Below, in pieces: positions 29,294 through 38,813 of a DNA stretch of 64,000 nucleotides; within the stretch, counting starts at the first letter, position 1; every line of letters starts with the position of its first letter. The notes under the pieces were generated by a model that was not told the origin of the DNA, did not search any database, and saw only the letters and a list, made by a program, of their open reading frames with translations. The position numbers and the translations under genes are program-made. The stretch is from NCBI RefSeq assembly GCF_000292345.1, contig NZ_ALOU01000038.1, forward strand, positions 1 to 64,000, given 5' to 3'. Origin of the DNA: Cupriavidus sp. BIS7 (lineage in GTDB: Bacteria > Pseudomonadota > Gammaproteobacteria > Burkholderiales > Burkholderiaceae).

Positions 29294-29866
29294 TCAGTGG
29301 CCCGCGAAATCGCAGACCGTGAACAGCGGCAGGCCACTGGCCTGCAGCAGCTTCGAACCGCCAAGCTCCGGCAGGTCGACGATTGCCGCGCCCTCCACCA
29401 CCGTGGCGCCCAGCCTTTCCAGCAGTTTGCGGCCGGCCATCATCGTGCCGCCCGTGGCAATCAGGTCGTCGATCAGCAGCACGCGGTCGCCCGCCTTGCA
29501 GGCATCGGCATGGATCTCCACCGTGGCACTGCCGTACTCGAGCTCGTACTCCTCCGCCACGGTCTGGAACGGCAGCTTGCCCTTCTTGCGGATCGGCACG
29601 AAGCCCAGGTTCAGTTCGTACGCGATGATCGAACCAAGGATGAATCCGCGCGCGTCGATGCCGGCCACGAGGTCCAGCTTCTGGTCCATGTAGCGATGCA
29701 CGAAGACATCGATCAGCACGCGCAGCGTCTTGGGGTTCTGCAGCAGCGGCGTGATGTCGCGGAACATGACACCGGGCTGCGGCCAGTCCGGCACGGTGCG
29801 GATGCGGTCACGCAGGTAACCGGAGACATCGCCAAGATCAGGGGACTGGATGATGGAATTCGCCAT
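29294..29866 (-). CDS. apt: Adenine phosphoribosyltransferase
   Basis: The 190-residue enzyme converts adenine and PRPP to AMP in purine salvage. The PRPP-binding motif is [14 protein letters not shown] near residues 128-141, and the adenine-side loop lies in [15 protein letters not shown] near 28-42. Length is slightly above the 170-180 typical of Apt owing to a short N-terminal extension. It is divergent from the DJ-1 family gene. Confidence 0.94.
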   Translation of the reverse strand: MANSIIQSPDLGDVSGYLRDRIRTVPDWPQPGVMFRDITPLLQNPKTLRVLIDVFVHRYMDQKLDLVAGIDARGFILGSIIAYELNLGFVPIRKKGKLPFQTVAEEYELEYGSATVEIHADACKAGDRVLLIDDLIATGGTMMAGRKLLERLGATVVEGAAIVDLPELGGSKLLQASGLPLFTVCDFAGH

Positions 29867-29994
29867 GAAGAAATACGTGGAATGTGAAATTGCGCGTCAT
29901 GCGGTAATGGGCTACCACCCATGTCTGGAACCGCCGCCGCACAATGGCCCGGCGATTTGGACATCCGCAACCCGCAAAGATACAGGAGACAGCC

Positions 29995-30573
29995 ATGGGT
30001 AAGAAGATTCTGATGCTGGCCGGCGACTTCGCCGAGGACTACGAAACCATGGTGCCGTTCCAGGCGCTGCAGATGGTGGGCCACACGGTTCACGCAGTCT
30101 GCCCGGACAAGAAGGCCGGCGACCACTGCGCCACCGCCATCCATGATTTCGAGGGCGACCAGACCTACACGGAAAAGCGCGGCCACAACTTTACGCTGAA
30201 TGCCACGTTCGCGGACATCGATCCGGCCAGGTATGACGCGCTCGTCATTCCTGGCGGCCGCGCCCCAGAATATCTGCGCCTGAACGCCCGCGTGATCGAG
30301 ATCGTGCGTCACTTCGCCCAGGCCAACAAGCCGATCGCCGCGGTCTGCCATGGCGCCCAGTTGCTGGCCGCTGCCGGAGTGCTCGAAGGCCGCACGTGTT
30401 CCGCCTACCCGGCCTGCGCGCCCGAAGTCCGGCTGGCGGGCGGCAAATATGCCGATATTCCCGTCGACCAGGCCCACACCGACGGCAATCTCGTGACGGC
30501 GCCGGCGTGGCCCGCACATCCGGCCTGGCTCGCGCAGTTCCTTGCCGTGCTCGGGACACGGATCGTAGAGTAG
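29995..30573 (+). CDS. DJ-1/PfpI family protein
   Basis: The 192-residue protein has the class I glutamine amidotransferase-like fold of DJ-1/PfpI. The nucleophile should be Cys118 in [16 protein letters not shown], with the acidic partner in FAEDYE near residue 15. Family members act as proteases, glyoxalase/deglycase-type enzymes or stress chaperones, and the exact activity cannot be told from sequence. AGGAGACAGCC precedes the chosen ATG; a longer frame upstream lacks a good start. A ribbon-helix-helix gene follows 58 nt downstream. Confidence 0.88.
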   Translation: MGKKILMLAGDFAEDYETMVPFQALQMVGHTVHAVCPDKKAGDHCATAIHDFEGDQTYTEKRGHNFTLNATFADIDPARYDALVIPGGRAPEYLRLNARVIEIVRHFAQANKPIAAVCHGAQLLAAAGVLEGRTCSAYPACAPEVRLAGGKYADIPVDQAHTDGNLVTAPAWPAHPAWLAQFLAVLGTRIVE

Positions 30574-30631
30574 AGGCTTCCGAAACGCGGCCTGGCTCGT
30601 CGGGCCGGGGCCGCGCCTCACGGGAGTGTCC

Positions 30632-31048
30632 ATGTGTGAGATCTTCGTCCGGGCCAATCCGGACTCGTACCAGACCCAGTCCCGGTCGCTACGCCTGCAC
30701 GGCATGGCGACCAGCATCCGGCTGGAAACCCTGTTCTGGGAAGTCCTGGAGGAACTGGCGCAGCGCGACGGCATGACCGTCAACCAGTTACTGACACGGC
30801 TGCACGACGAACTCGCGGAACATCGCGGCGAGACATCGCTGTCGGCCAATTTCGCCTCGTTCCTGCGTGTGTGCTGCCTGCGTTACCTGCTGCTGCAGAA
30901 CGAAGGGCGCATCCCATCGGATACGAATGTGCCGATCCGGTCGCTTGATGCGCGGGCCGTGCTGGATAGTTTGCCGGCATCGTGGGTGGAGGCGGATAGC
31001 TCCTCTCTCCCACGGCGTGCGAGAGAGGAGCCGGTCCCTAGTCCTTGA
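30632..31048 (+). CDS. Ribbon-helix-helix (RHH_4-like) protein
   Basis: The 138-residue protein contains SLRLHGMATSIRLETLFWEVLEELAQRDGMTVNQLLTRL (residues about 19-58), which fits the ribbon-helix-helix DNA-binding fold. A longer helical C-terminal part follows, as in aryl-sulfate-transferase-linked or antitoxin-like RHH_4 proteins. GGGAG lies five bases before the ATG; an in-frame GTG two codons upstream overlaps this site. No toxin gene is adjacent. The last 16 or so residues are encoded by a hairpin repeat and the gene overlaps the end of the antiporter gene by 11 nt, so the C-terminus looks recently remodelled. Confidence 0.75.
   Translation: MCEIFVRANPDSYQTQSRSLRLHGMATSIRLETLFWEVLEELAQRDGMTVNQLLTRLHDELAEHRGETSLSANFASFLRVCCLRYLLLQNEGRIPSDTNVPIRSLDARAVLDSLPASWVEADSSSLPRRAREEPVPSP
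30999..31031. repeat. GC-rich hairpin repeat inside the RHH gene end (family B, copy 2)
   Basis: GCTCCTCTCT pairs perfectly with AGAGAGGAGC around CCCACGGCGTGCG. Order of parts (GCTCC, CTC, CCCACG, GTGCG, GGAGC) matches 27439-27470. It lies where two convergent genes meet and is translated as the tail of the RHH protein. Confidence 0.6.
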
Positions 31049-33017
31049 TCAGCCTTTCCTCAGCCGATTCCAGCGCTTCCGGCGTCCCGCGCAGCACCAC
31101 GATATCGCCGGGTTCCAGCACCGTGTCGGGCTCCGGGTCAAATGCGCGAATGCCGCGGCGGCGCACCGCAGTAACTTCGGCGCCGATCCTGTCCAGCCCC
31201 AGCGCACCCAGCCGACGGCCAACGGCCGTATGCTCTGGCCCGAGCGACACCGCGTGCAGCCGCACCGTGTCGCGCTCGACCATGTCTTCCTCGTCGTCCC
31301 GGCCGTGGAAATAGCCGCGCAGCAGGCTGTAGCGCGCGTCACGCGCCTGCTGCACGCCACGCACCACGCGGCGCATCGGCACACCCAGCAGCACCAGCGC
31401 GTGCGAGGCCAGCATCAGGCTGCCTTCGATAATCTCCGGCACCACTTCGGTGGCACCAGCCTTCTGCAGCGTATCCAGCTCTGAATCGTCAACCGTCCGC
31501 ACGATCACCGGCAGCGCGGGTGCCAGTTCCTGCACATGGTGCAGCACCTTCACCGCGGACGGCGTATTCGCATAGGTCACCACCACCAGCGCCGCGCGAT
31601 GAATACCGGCCGCAATCAGCGCCTCGCGCCGGCCGGCGTCGCCATAGACCACGGTATCGCCCGCCGCCGCGGCGTCGCGCACGCGATCCGGGTCGAGGTC
31701 CAGCGCCACATAGGTGATGCCTTCGCGCTCCAGCATGTGGGCCAGGTTCTGGCCGCTGCGCCCGTATCCGCAGATGATGGCGTGCTTTTCGGTTTGCAGG
31801 CTCTGCGCCGCAATCCGCGTCATGTTCAGCGACTGCAGCAGCCATTCGTTGGCGGCAAAGCGCAGCACGATGGCATCGCTGTACTGGATCAGGAATGGAG
31901 CAGCCAGCATCGACAACAGCATCGACGCCAGGATCACCTGGATCAGCACCGGGTCCACCAGCCCCATGCCGTCGATCTGGTTGAGCAGCACGAAGCCGAA
32001 CTCGCCGGCCTGCGCCAGACCCAGCCCGGTGCGGATCGCCACCCCTTGCCGGGAGCCGAACACGCGCGCCAGCGCGGCGATCAGCACCAGCTTGAACAGG
32101 ATCGGCACGACCAGCAGCGCCAGCACCAGCCAGATGTGGTCCAGCACCACGCGGACGTTCAGCAACATGCCGATCGTGACGAAGAACAGGCCGAGCAGCA
32201 CGTCCCGGAACGGCTTGATGTCCTCCTCCACCTGATGGCGGTAGGGCGTTTCCGAGATCAGCATGCCGGCCATGAACGCGCCGAGCGCCATCGACAGCCC
32301 CAGCCGCTCGGTCAGCGCAGCCATGCCCAGCGTCACCAGCAGCAGGTTGAGCATGAAAAGCTCCTGCGACCGGCGTGCCGCCACAACGTGGAACCAGCGG
32401 CTCATCAGGCGCTGGCCAAGGAAGAAGATCGCGCCCAGGGCCACGACGATCTTCACGGTGGCCAGCCCCAGCGCAAAGGCCAGCTCGCTGGGATCGCGCG
32501 ACAACGCGGGGATGACGATCAGCAGCGGCACCACGGCCAGATCCTGGAACAGCAGGATGCTGATGATGTTGCGCCCGTGCTCGCTTTCCAGTTCCATGCG
32601 CTCGGCAAGCATCTTGGAGACGATGGCCGTGGACGACATCGCCAGCGCGCCGCCCAGCGCCACCGAGGCCTGCCAGGACATCGGGAACAGCCAGTTGAAC
32701 AGCCAGCTAGCGGGAATCACGACAAGCATCGACAGGATCACCTGCGAGCCGCCCATCCCGAACACCAGCCGCTTCATCGCACGGAGCTTGGACAGGCTGA
32801 ACTCGAGCCCGATCGAGAACATCAGGAAGACCACGCCGAATTCGGCCAGGTACTTGGTCTGGTCCGTATCGCTGGCCAGACCCAGCGCGTGCGGGCCGAT
32901 CAGGATGCCCACCGCCAGGTAGCCAAGCATTGGCGGCAGTTGCAGCATGCGGAATGCCACCACGCCGAACACAGCGGCGGCCAGCAGCACCAGGGTCAGT
33001 TCCAGCGGAGAATGCAT
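31038..33017 (-). CDS. CPA2 monovalent cation:proton antiporter (KefB/KefC/YbaL-like)
   Basis: The 659-residue protein has about twelve membrane segments with the Na/H exchanger motif (ILLFQDLAVVPLL near 155 and GMLISETPYRHQVEEDIKPF near 270), then an RCK N domain that binds NAD(H) (HAIICGYGRSGQNLAHMLE, about 415-435) and a C-terminal TrkA_C domain (about 565-650). It should exchange K+ or Na+ for H+ under nucleotide control. The start at 33017 begins the first segment directly. It is divergent from kdsD and convergent with the RHH gene. Confidence 0.9.
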   Translation of the reverse strand: MHSPLELTLVLLAAAVFGVVAFRMLQLPPMLGYLAVGILIGPHALGLASDTDQTKYLAEFGVVFLMFSIGLEFSLSKLRAMKRLVFGMGGSQVILSMLVVIPASWLFNWLFPMSWQASVALGGALAMSSTAIVSKMLAERMELESEHGRNIISILLFQDLAVVPLLIVIPALSRDPSELAFALGLATVKIVVALGAIFFLGQRLMSRWFHVVAARRSQELFMLNLLLVTLGMAALTERLGLSMALGAFMAGMLISETPYRHQVEEDIKPFRDVLLGLFFVTIGMLLNVRVVLDHIWLVLALLVVPILFKLVLIAALARVFGSRQGVAIRTGLGLAQAGEFGFVLLNQIDGMGLVDPVLIQVILASMLLSMLAAPFLIQYSDAIVLRFAANEWLLQSLNMTRIAAQSLQTEKHAIICGYGRSGQNLAHMLEREGITYVALDLDPDRVRDAAAAGDTVVYGDAGRREALIAAGIHRAALVVVTYANTPSAVKVLHHVQELAPALPVIVRTVDDSELDTLQKAGATEVVPEIIEGSLMLASHALVLLGVPMRRVVRGVQQARDARYSLLRGYFHGRDDEEDMVERDTVRLHAVSLGPEHTAVGRRLGALGLDRIGAEVTAVRRRGIRAFDPEPDTVLEPGDIVVLRGTPEALESAEERLIKD

Positions 33018-33152
33018 CGGCAGGCTTGAAAAGGTACCAGCCGGGCACGCGCGCCGTCCCGGCATTTGCGCCCCGCCGGCAAAACACGGCAAGCGCGGCG
33101 GTCGTCACGGCCAATGAGGCGGGAAAGCCGGGCCAGACGCCATCGCATTCGT

Positions 33153-33161
33153 TGGTATACT
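33153..33161 (+). promoter_or_regulatory. Extended -10 promoter of kdsD
   Basis: TGG-TATACT forms an extended -10 element whose end is only 8 nt before the kdsD ATG. If used, it would give a leaderless or nearly leaderless mRNA. No -35 match is visible. Confidence 0.45.
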
Positions 33162-33169
33162 CCGACGCC

Positions 33170-34153
33170 ATGATAGCCAATTTCGATGCGGATCGAGCAC
33201 TCCGGCTCGCCCGCCATACTCTTCAGATCGAAGCCGACGCCGTTTCCGCGCTGGCGGGCCGGCTCACGCCCGCGTTCGGGTTGGCAGTCGAGATAATTCT
33301 CGGCTGCACGGGCCGCGTGGTCGTGTCCGGCATCGGCAAGTCCGGCCACATCGGCCGCAAGGTGGCAGCCACGCTGGCATCCACCGGCACGCCGTCGTTC
33401 TTCGTGCACCCCGCCGAGGCCAGCCATGGCGATCTCGGCATGATCACGCGCGACGACGTGCTGATCGCCTTCTCCAATTCCGGCGAAACGGCCGAACTCC
33501 TGTCGATCATCCCGATCGTCAAGCGAATCGGCGCCCGCTTGATTTCGATCACGGGCAATCCCGGGTCCAACCTGGCCAAGCTGTCCGACGCCCATCTAGA
33601 TGGCGGCGTGGAACAGGAGGCCTGCCCGCTGAACCTGGCCCCGACCGCGAGCACCACCGCCGCGCTGGCACTGGGCGATGCGCTGGCCGTGGCTGTCCTT
33701 GACGCGCGCGGCTTCGGCGAGGAAGACTTCGCGCGCTCGCACCCGGGCGGCGCGCTGGGCCGCAAGCTGCTGACCCACGTGCGCGATATCATGCGCACCG
33801 GCAACGCCGTTCCCGCAGTCCGCGAAAGCACGCCGCTGGCCCAGGCCCTGATGGAAATCACGCGCAAGGGCATGGCCATGACCGCCGTGGTCGATCCGGA
33901 CGGCCGTGCCGTGGGCGTATTCACCGACGGCGATCTGCGCCGCCTGCTGGAAACCCCGCGCGACTGGAAGACCGTGCCGATCGGCGAGGTCATGCACCGC
34001 AACCCGCACACGGTGCATCTGGACCAGCTCGCCGTGGAAGCCGTGCAGGTCATGGAAACGAACCGCATCAACCAGTTGCTCGTCGTCGATGGCGACGGCC
34101 GCCTGGCGGGCGCGCTTCACATCCACGACCTGACCCGCGCCAAGGTCATCTGA
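33170..34153 (+). CDS. kdsD: D-arabinose 5-phosphate isomerase
   Basis: The 327-residue enzyme makes arabinose 5-phosphate from ribulose 5-phosphate, the first step to Kdo for lipopolysaccharide. The SIS domain covers about residues 35-175 (VVVSGIGKSGHIGRKVAATLASTGTPSFFVHPAEASHGDLG) and two CBS domains follow (about 205-325). It opens the LPS-transport cluster and lies 3 nt from lptC. In relatives a kdsC phosphatase gene usually comes next; it is absent here. No ribosome-binding site is apparent, in line with the close promoter. Confidence 0.95.
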   Translation: MIANFDADRALRLARHTLQIEADAVSALAGRLTPAFGLAVEIILGCTGRVVVSGIGKSGHIGRKVAATLASTGTPSFFVHPAEASHGDLGMITRDDVLIAFSNSGETAELLSIIPIVKRIGARLISITGNPGSNLAKLSDAHLDGGVEQEACPLNLAPTASTTAALALGDALAVAVLDARGFGEEDFARSHPGGALGRKLLTHVRDIMRTGNAVPAVRESTPLAQALMEITRKGMAMTAVVDPDGRAVGVFTDGDLRRLLETPRDWKTVPIGEVMHRNPHTVHLDQLAVEAVQVMETNRINQLLVVDGDGRLAGALHIHDLTRAKVI

Positions 34154-34156
34154 GCA

Positions 34157-34783
34157 ATGCCGGAGTTCCTGTCCAGCCTTGTCGGCCTGGTAATGCGGAT
34201 GCTGCCGCTGCTGCTGATGGCCATCGTGGCCGGCAGCACGTTCTGGCTCGTGCAGATCAACTCTCCGCACGAGGACACCGCGAAGACTCAGGTCAAGCGG
34301 CACGTCCCCGACTACTACATGGAACGCTTCTCGGCGACCGAACTGGCCGAGGACGGCAATACCAAGATTCGCTTCACGGGCGTGAAGATGGACCACTTCG
34401 AGGACGACCAGACCTACGAAGTGACCACGCCGGCCATGCGCAACTATGCTCCGGACCGCCCGCCTGTCACCGTCAATGCCAAGCGCGGCGTGATGAACGC
34501 CGAGGGGTCGATCATCGATCTGTACGGCGATGCGTTCATCGTCCGCCAGGCGGGCGTCGACGTCTCGAAAGACCCGCGCATGACCGCGGCCTCGCAATAC
34601 TTCCAGCTCCTGGTCAACGACGATATCGTCAAGACCGACAAGCCGGTGGAACTGACGCGCGGCCAGTCGGTGATGACGGCCAACGGCCTGATCTTCAACA
34701 ACGTCACCCGCGAAGTACAATTGCTGGGTAACGTTCGCGGCACCATCATCATGAATTCGCCGGGGCAGACCAGGACCCAGTGA
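34157..34783 (+). CDS. lptC: LPS export system protein LptC
   Basis: The 208-residue bitopic inner-membrane protein hands lipopolysaccharide from LptBFG to LptA. One N-terminal membrane segment (about 12-32, MLPLLLMAIVAGSTFWLVQI) precedes a periplasmic beta-jellyroll (DYYMERFSATELAEDGNTKIRFTG to the end). The protein starts 3 nt after kdsD, so translation is probably coupled. Confidence 0.92.
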   Translation: MPEFLSSLVGLVMRMLPLLLMAIVAGSTFWLVQINSPHEDTAKTQVKRHVPDYYMERFSATELAEDGNTKIRFTGVKMDHFEDDQTYEVTTPAMRNYAPDRPPVTVNAKRGVMNAEGSIIDLYGDAFIVRQAGVDVSKDPRMTAASQYFQLLVNDDIVKTDKPVELTRGQSVMTANGLIFNNVTREVQLLGNVRGTIIMNSPGQTRTQ

Positions 34784-34844
34784 GATCGGGGAATGTGTCC
34801 CGACCTGCGCCTGATCGCCGTCCTTTCCTCATCGCTAGCCAAAC

Positions 34845-35489
34845 ATGACTGCTTCCCTGACGACATTGGCATGTCGCCGCACTGCGCCCGCCCTGCTGGC
34901 TGCCATCGCCGCTCTCGGCCTGACCCTGGCCCAGCCGGTATTCGCCGAACGTGCGGACCAGACCAAGCCGCTGGTGCTGGAAGCCGACAATGCCAGCTAC
35001 GATGACGTCAAGCAGATCTACACGCTGACCGGCAACGTGGTGCTGACCAAGGGCACGATGGTGCTGAAGTCCGACGCCGCCGAACTGCGCACCGATCCCG
35101 AGGGCTACCAGTACGCCGTGGCCACGTCCAAGCCGGGCCACCAGGCCTATATCCGCCAGAAGCGCGACGGCGTGGACGAATACATCGACGGCTGGGGCGA
35201 TCGCATCGAATACGACGGCAAGTCGGAGATCAACAAGCTGATCGGCAATGCGCGCGCGGCGCGTGTGTCCGGTGTCGGCGCGAAAATCCTTGACGAAATC
35301 CGCGGTGCGGTGATCACCTACGACAGCCGCAACGAGTTCTATACCGCCACGGGCGGCGAAAACAACACGACCGCCGGCAATCAGTCGGGCCGCGTGCGCG
35401 CCGTACTGTCGCCGCGCTCGACCCAGGCCAGCGCCCCAGCCGGCGCGCCGGTCGATCTCAGGCCGTCCTCCCAGCCGGCCCAGCCTTGA
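34845..35489 (+). CDS. lptA: LPS transport periplasmic protein LptA
   Basis: The 214-residue protein has a signal peptide ending at VFA-ERADQ and the OstA-type beta-jellyroll ([33 protein letters not shown]). It polymerises as a bridge for lipopolysaccharide across the periplasm. A Pro/Ala/Ser-rich tail of about 30 residues follows. It lies 61 nt after lptC and 43 nt before lptB. Confidence 0.92.
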   Translation: MTASLTTLACRRTAPALLAAIAALGLTLAQPVFAERADQTKPLVLEADNASYDDVKQIYTLTGNVVLTKGTMVLKSDAAELRTDPEGYQYAVATSKPGHQAYIRQKRDGVDEYIDGWGDRIEYDGKSEINKLIGNARAARVSGVGAKILDEIRGAVITYDSRNEFYTATGGENNTTAGNQSGRVRAVLSPRSTQASAPAGAPVDLRPSSQPAQP

Positions 35490-35532
35490 GGGCTCAGCCA
35501 GCCCTGATAGTTTCACGCTCGATCCGTACCTG

Positions 35533-36324
35533 ATGAACGATACCGCCACGCTTGCCGCCCCCGCCTCTTCCGAGCCACTCGCTGACAGCAGCACGCTGGT
35601 CGTGCGCCACCTGAAGAAGCGCTACGGCTCGCGCACCGTGGTCAAGGACGTGTCGCTCGACGTCAAGAGCGGCGAAGTCGTGGGTCTGCTGGGCCCCAAC
35701 GGCGCCGGCAAGACCACGTCCTTCTACATGATCGTGGGCCTGGTCGCGCTTGATGAAGGCGACATCGTGCTCGACGGGCAGCACATCAGCAGCCTGGCCA
35801 TCCACGAGCGCGCGCGCATGGGTCTTTCCTACCTGCCGCAGGAAGCGTCGGTCTTCCGCAAGCTCAACGTGGAAGAAAACATCCGCGCGGTGCTGGAACT
35901 GCAGGTGGTCAATGGCAAGCCGCTGCCCAAGCCGGAAATCGACAGGCGGCTCGACTCGCTGCTGGACGACCTGCAGATCGCCCACCTGCGCAACAACCCG
36001 GCGCTGTCGCTGTCTGGCGGCGAGCGCCGCCGTGTGGAAATCGCACGAGCGCTGGCGTCCGCACCGCGCTTCATCCTGCTCGACGAACCGTTCGCCGGCG
36101 TGGACCCGATCGCCGTGGGCGAGATCCAGCGCATCGTCAGCTTCCTGAAGGCACGCAACATCGGCGTACTGATCACCGACCACAACGTGCGCGAAACGCT
36201 CGGCATCTGCGACCACGCCTACATCATCAGCGAAGGCACCGTGCTGGCCGCCGGCCAGCCCGAGGAAATCATCGCCAACGAGTCCGTACGGCGCGTCTAT
36301 CTGGGCGAGAACTTCCGCATGTGA
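35533..36324 (+). CDS. lptB: LPS export ABC transporter ATPase LptB
   Basis: The 263-residue ATPase drives lipopolysaccharide extraction from the inner membrane with LptF and LptG, which are not in this window. Walker A is GPNGAGKTT near residue 55, signature [15 protein letters not shown] near 158, Walker [14 protein letters not shown] near 180 and switch histidine TDHNVRETL near 216. A 22-residue N-terminal extension precedes the fold. The rpoN gene follows after 123 nt. Confidence 0.95.
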   Translation: MNDTATLAAPASSEPLADSSTLVVRHLKKRYGSRTVVKDVSLDVKSGEVVGLLGPNGAGKTTSFYMIVGLVALDEGDIVLDGQHISSLAIHERARMGLSYLPQEASVFRKLNVEENIRAVLELQVVNGKPLPKPEIDRRLDSLLDDLQIAHLRNNPALSLSGGERRRVEIARALASAPRFILLDEPFAGVDPIAVGEIQRIVSFLKARNIGVLITDHNVRETLGICDHAYIISEGTVLAAGQPEEIIANESVRRVYLGENFRM

Positions 36325-36447
36325 TGCGGCGGCCGCGACGCCGCCTTGAAGCATTCGTCAACTAGCCGTTGGCGATCACGAAGCTGCAGCGATAGGTGAT
36401 AGCAATTTCCGTTCCAACAACGGAAAGATGCGCATAGAATAGGTCGA

Positions 36448-37929
36448 ATGAAACCATCGCTTCAGCTTCGACTTTCCCAGCATCTGGCCCTGACTCCGCA
36501 ACTGCAGCAGTCCATCCGGCTGCTGCAGTTATCCACGCTGGAACTGCAACAGGAAGTCGAACAGGCGCTGACTGAAAACCCGCTGCTTGAACGCGAAAAC
36601 GACTGGATCGAAAGCCCGCTGCGCGTGGCCGCGGACGGCTCGGTCAATTTGCAGAGTGCCCCTGCCCCTGCACCCGCCGAGCCTCAGGGCAACGGCGAGG
36701 ATCGCACGAACGGCGCAGGCGCCGGCGAGGACGACAGCTACGACAGTAGCACCGCCGATGACTACGGCAGCGACTGGAGCCTCGACGATTTCGCACGCCG
36801 CCCGCAAGGCGACGAAGACGAAAAGACGCCGATGCAGTTGCGCGAAGCCGAGCCCACACTGCGCGAATACCTGATGGAGCAACTCACGCCGCTGAAGATC
36901 TCGGCGCGTGACAAGGGCCTGGCAATCTTCCTGATTGAATCCCTGGACGACGACGGTTACCTGAGCGCATCGCTTGAGGAAATCTGCACCGAACTGCCCG
37001 AGGAACTCGAGTTCGAGATCGAGGAAGTGCAGGCGATGCTGACGCTGCTGCAAAGCTTCGACCCGCCCGGGGTGGGCGCACGCAATGCGGCGGAATGCCT
37101 GAGCCTGCAGTTGCGCCGCCTGCAACATCCGCAACGAGACCTTGCATTATCGATCGTCAACCACCATCTCGAGTTACTGGCCGTACGTGATTACACGCGG
37201 CTCAAGAAAGCCCTGCAGGTGGACGAAATTGCATTAAAGGCCGCGCATGAACTGATCCGGTCTCTGGCGCCGTATCCCGGGCACGCCTACAGCCGCCCGG
37301 AAGCGGATTTCGTGGTGCCGGACGTATTCGTGCGCAAGAGTGGCAGCGGCTGGATCGCCCAGCTCAATCCCGATGTCATGCCGCGCCTGCGCATCAACGA
37401 TATGTATGCGCAGATTTTGCGCGGTGCAAAAGGAGAAGCGGGCGCAGCCGGACTGCAGCAGAAGTTGCAGGAGGCGCGGTGGCTTATCAAGAACATTCAG
37501 CAGCGATTCGACACGATCCTGCGCGTTTCACAGGCTATTGTGGAACGTCAAAAGAACTTTTTCTCGCACGGCGAAATCGCGATGCGCCCCTTGGTTTTGA
37601 GGGAGATTGCCGATACACTGGGTTTACATGAGTCGACCATTTCCCGGGTGACTACGAATAAATACATGGCCACGCCAATGGGTACTTTCGAGCTGAAGTA
37701 CTTCTTTGGTAGCCACGTCTCCACCGAGACTGGCGGCGCGGCCTCATCCACGGCGATCCGCGCGCTGATCAAGCAACTGATAGGAGCCGAAGAACCCAGG
37801 AATCCCCTTTCCGACAGCCGCATCGCCGAGTTGCTGGGCGAACAGGGCTTTGTGGTCGCACGCCGCACGGTGGCCAAGTACCGCGAAGCGCTGAAGATCC
37901 CCGCAGTCAATCTCCGCAAGACTTTGTAG
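36448..37929 (+). CDS. rpoN: RNA polymerase sigma-54 factor
   Basis: The 493-residue sigma factor directs transcription from -24/-12 promoters with enhancer-binding activators. The glutamine-rich region I is at the start ([32 protein letters not shown]), an acidic region II follows (about 70-140), then the core-binding domain and the helix-turn-helix [17 protein letters not shown], ending with the RpoN box [10 protein letters not shown] near 473. It belongs to the conserved lptB-rpoN-hpf-ptsN cluster. A sigma-54 promoter for nitrate uptake occurs at 62271 in this window. Confidence 0.96.
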   Translation: MKPSLQLRLSQHLALTPQLQQSIRLLQLSTLELQQEVEQALTENPLLERENDWIESPLRVAADGSVNLQSAPAPAPAEPQGNGEDRTNGAGAGEDDSYDSSTADDYGSDWSLDDFARRPQGDEDEKTPMQLREAEPTLREYLMEQLTPLKISARDKGLAIFLIESLDDDGYLSASLEEICTELPEELEFEIEEVQAMLTLLQSFDPPGVGARNAAECLSLQLRRLQHPQRDLALSIVNHHLELLAVRDYTRLKKALQVDEIALKAAHELIRSLAPYPGHAYSRPEADFVVPDVFVRKSGSGWIAQLNPDVMPRLRINDMYAQILRGAKGEAGAAGLQQKLQEARWLIKNIQQRFDTILRVSQAIVERQKNFFSHGEIAMRPLVLREIADTLGLHESTISRVTTNKYMATPMGTFELKYFFGSHVSTETGGAASSTAIRALIKQLIGAEEPRNPLSDSRIAELLGEQGFVVARRTVAKYREALKIPAVNLRKTL

Positions 37930-37931
37930 CC

Positions 37932-37964
37932 GAGCCGCAACCGCCTGCCTGGTGCGGCTCTTTT
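37932..37964 (+). terminator. Terminator-like hairpin between rpoN and hpf
   Basis: GAGCCGCA pairs with TGCGGCTC around a 13-nt loop, followed by TTTT, immediately after the rpoN stop codon. It may reduce readthrough into hpf and set the ratio of the two products. Confidence 0.6.
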
Positions 37965-37979
37965 AGAAGGAGAAGCGCT

Positions 37980-38333
37980 ATGAACTTCAAGATCAGTGGA
38001 CACCACCTCGACATCACGCCGCCGTTGCGTGAGTATGTGGAAACGAAACTGGAGCGAATTGTCAGGCATTTCGATCAGGTCATCGGGGTCAGCGTGCTGC
38101 TATCTGTCGACAACCACAAGGAAAAGGACAGGCGCCAGTACGCGGAAATCAACCTGCATCTAAAGGGGAAAGACATCTTCGTAGAAGCGCATCATGAAGA
38201 CCTGTACGCGGCTATCGACTGTCTGGTCGACAAACTCGATCGTCAGGTGATCCGCTACAAGGACCGCGTGCAAGGGCATGACCGTGAGGCGGTCAAGTAT
38301 CAGATGGCTGCCGCGCAACTACAGCAGCAATAA
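37980..38333 (+). CDS. hpf: Ribosome hibernation-promoting factor (short form)
   Basis: The 117-residue protein binds the small ribosomal subunit in stationary phase. It has the single HPF/YfiA domain ([31 protein letters not shown]) and lacks the long-form C-terminal dimerisation domain. AAGGAG lies eight bases before the ATG. It is followed by a strong terminator. Confidence 0.93.
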   Translation: MNFKISGHHLDITPPLREYVETKLERIVRHFDQVIGVSVLLSVDNHKEKDRRQYAEINLHLKGKDIFVEAHHEDLYAAIDCLVDKLDRQVIRYKDRVQGHDREAVKYQMAAAQLQQQ

Positions 38334-38385
38334 AAGGTGGCAACTCACTGAAAGCTGCCCCTGAGAGGATCGATAAGAAGAGCAA

Positions 38386-38410
38386 AGCCGCGCATCTGCG
38401 CGGCTTTTTT
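38386..38410 (+). terminator. Rho-independent terminator after hpf
   Basis: AGCCGCGC pairs with GCGCGGCT around ATCT and is followed by six T. It ends the rpoN-hpf unit, so ptsN must have its own promoter. Confidence 0.9.
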
Positions 38411-38813
38411 GATGGTCGGCCGCCGGGCATGTTCGCGGCGCACGCGTTACCTCCACGCCACGTCCTGCAACATTTGATCGGCCGGGGGTGTTCGCAACGA
38501 GCGCTGCTCGGTGTATGCTGCACCATACAAAAACCACTGGCAGAACGGCCCCGGCGCACCGGTCCGGCATATCGCATGAGAATAATCTTGCGGAGGCGGG
38601 CGGCAGCATCCGGGTGGGCAAGCCGGCCGGCAAGCTCGCGGCACCACCCGCGGCGCCGGCGCTGCATCGCACAAGTGCGCTGCGGCCCTGCTCTATAATG
38701 GCCGGACGCTTCTGATGCGCGTCCACATTTAGCGCTCGATATCCTTGAATGCCCAACGCGGCGGGACGACTCATGCGCGTCGGCTCGTCACTCTGACATT
38801 TCGTGCATCGCCC
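38411..38813 (+). promoter_or_regulatory. Long region upstream of ptsN with a consensus -10 box
   Basis: This 403-nt stretch has no convincing gene. TATAAT at 38694-38699 lies about 115 nt before ptsN and is the probable -10 element; no good -35 is visible. Further upstream, TGTATG and CATACA (38512-38529) form an inverted repeat with a 6-nt gap, followed by five A, which could be an operator. The rest shows nothing definite. Confidence 0.5.

Noticed and set aside
30626-30631. GTG start for the RHH gene
   Set aside because: The GTG overlaps the GGGAG site that is correctly spaced for the ATG six bases later.
31536-33029. 497-codon frame antisense to the K+/H+ antiporter
   Set aside because: Composition is that of a reverse-complement shadow (HQ/QH-rich), while the antiporter on the other strand has clear membrane and RCK domains.
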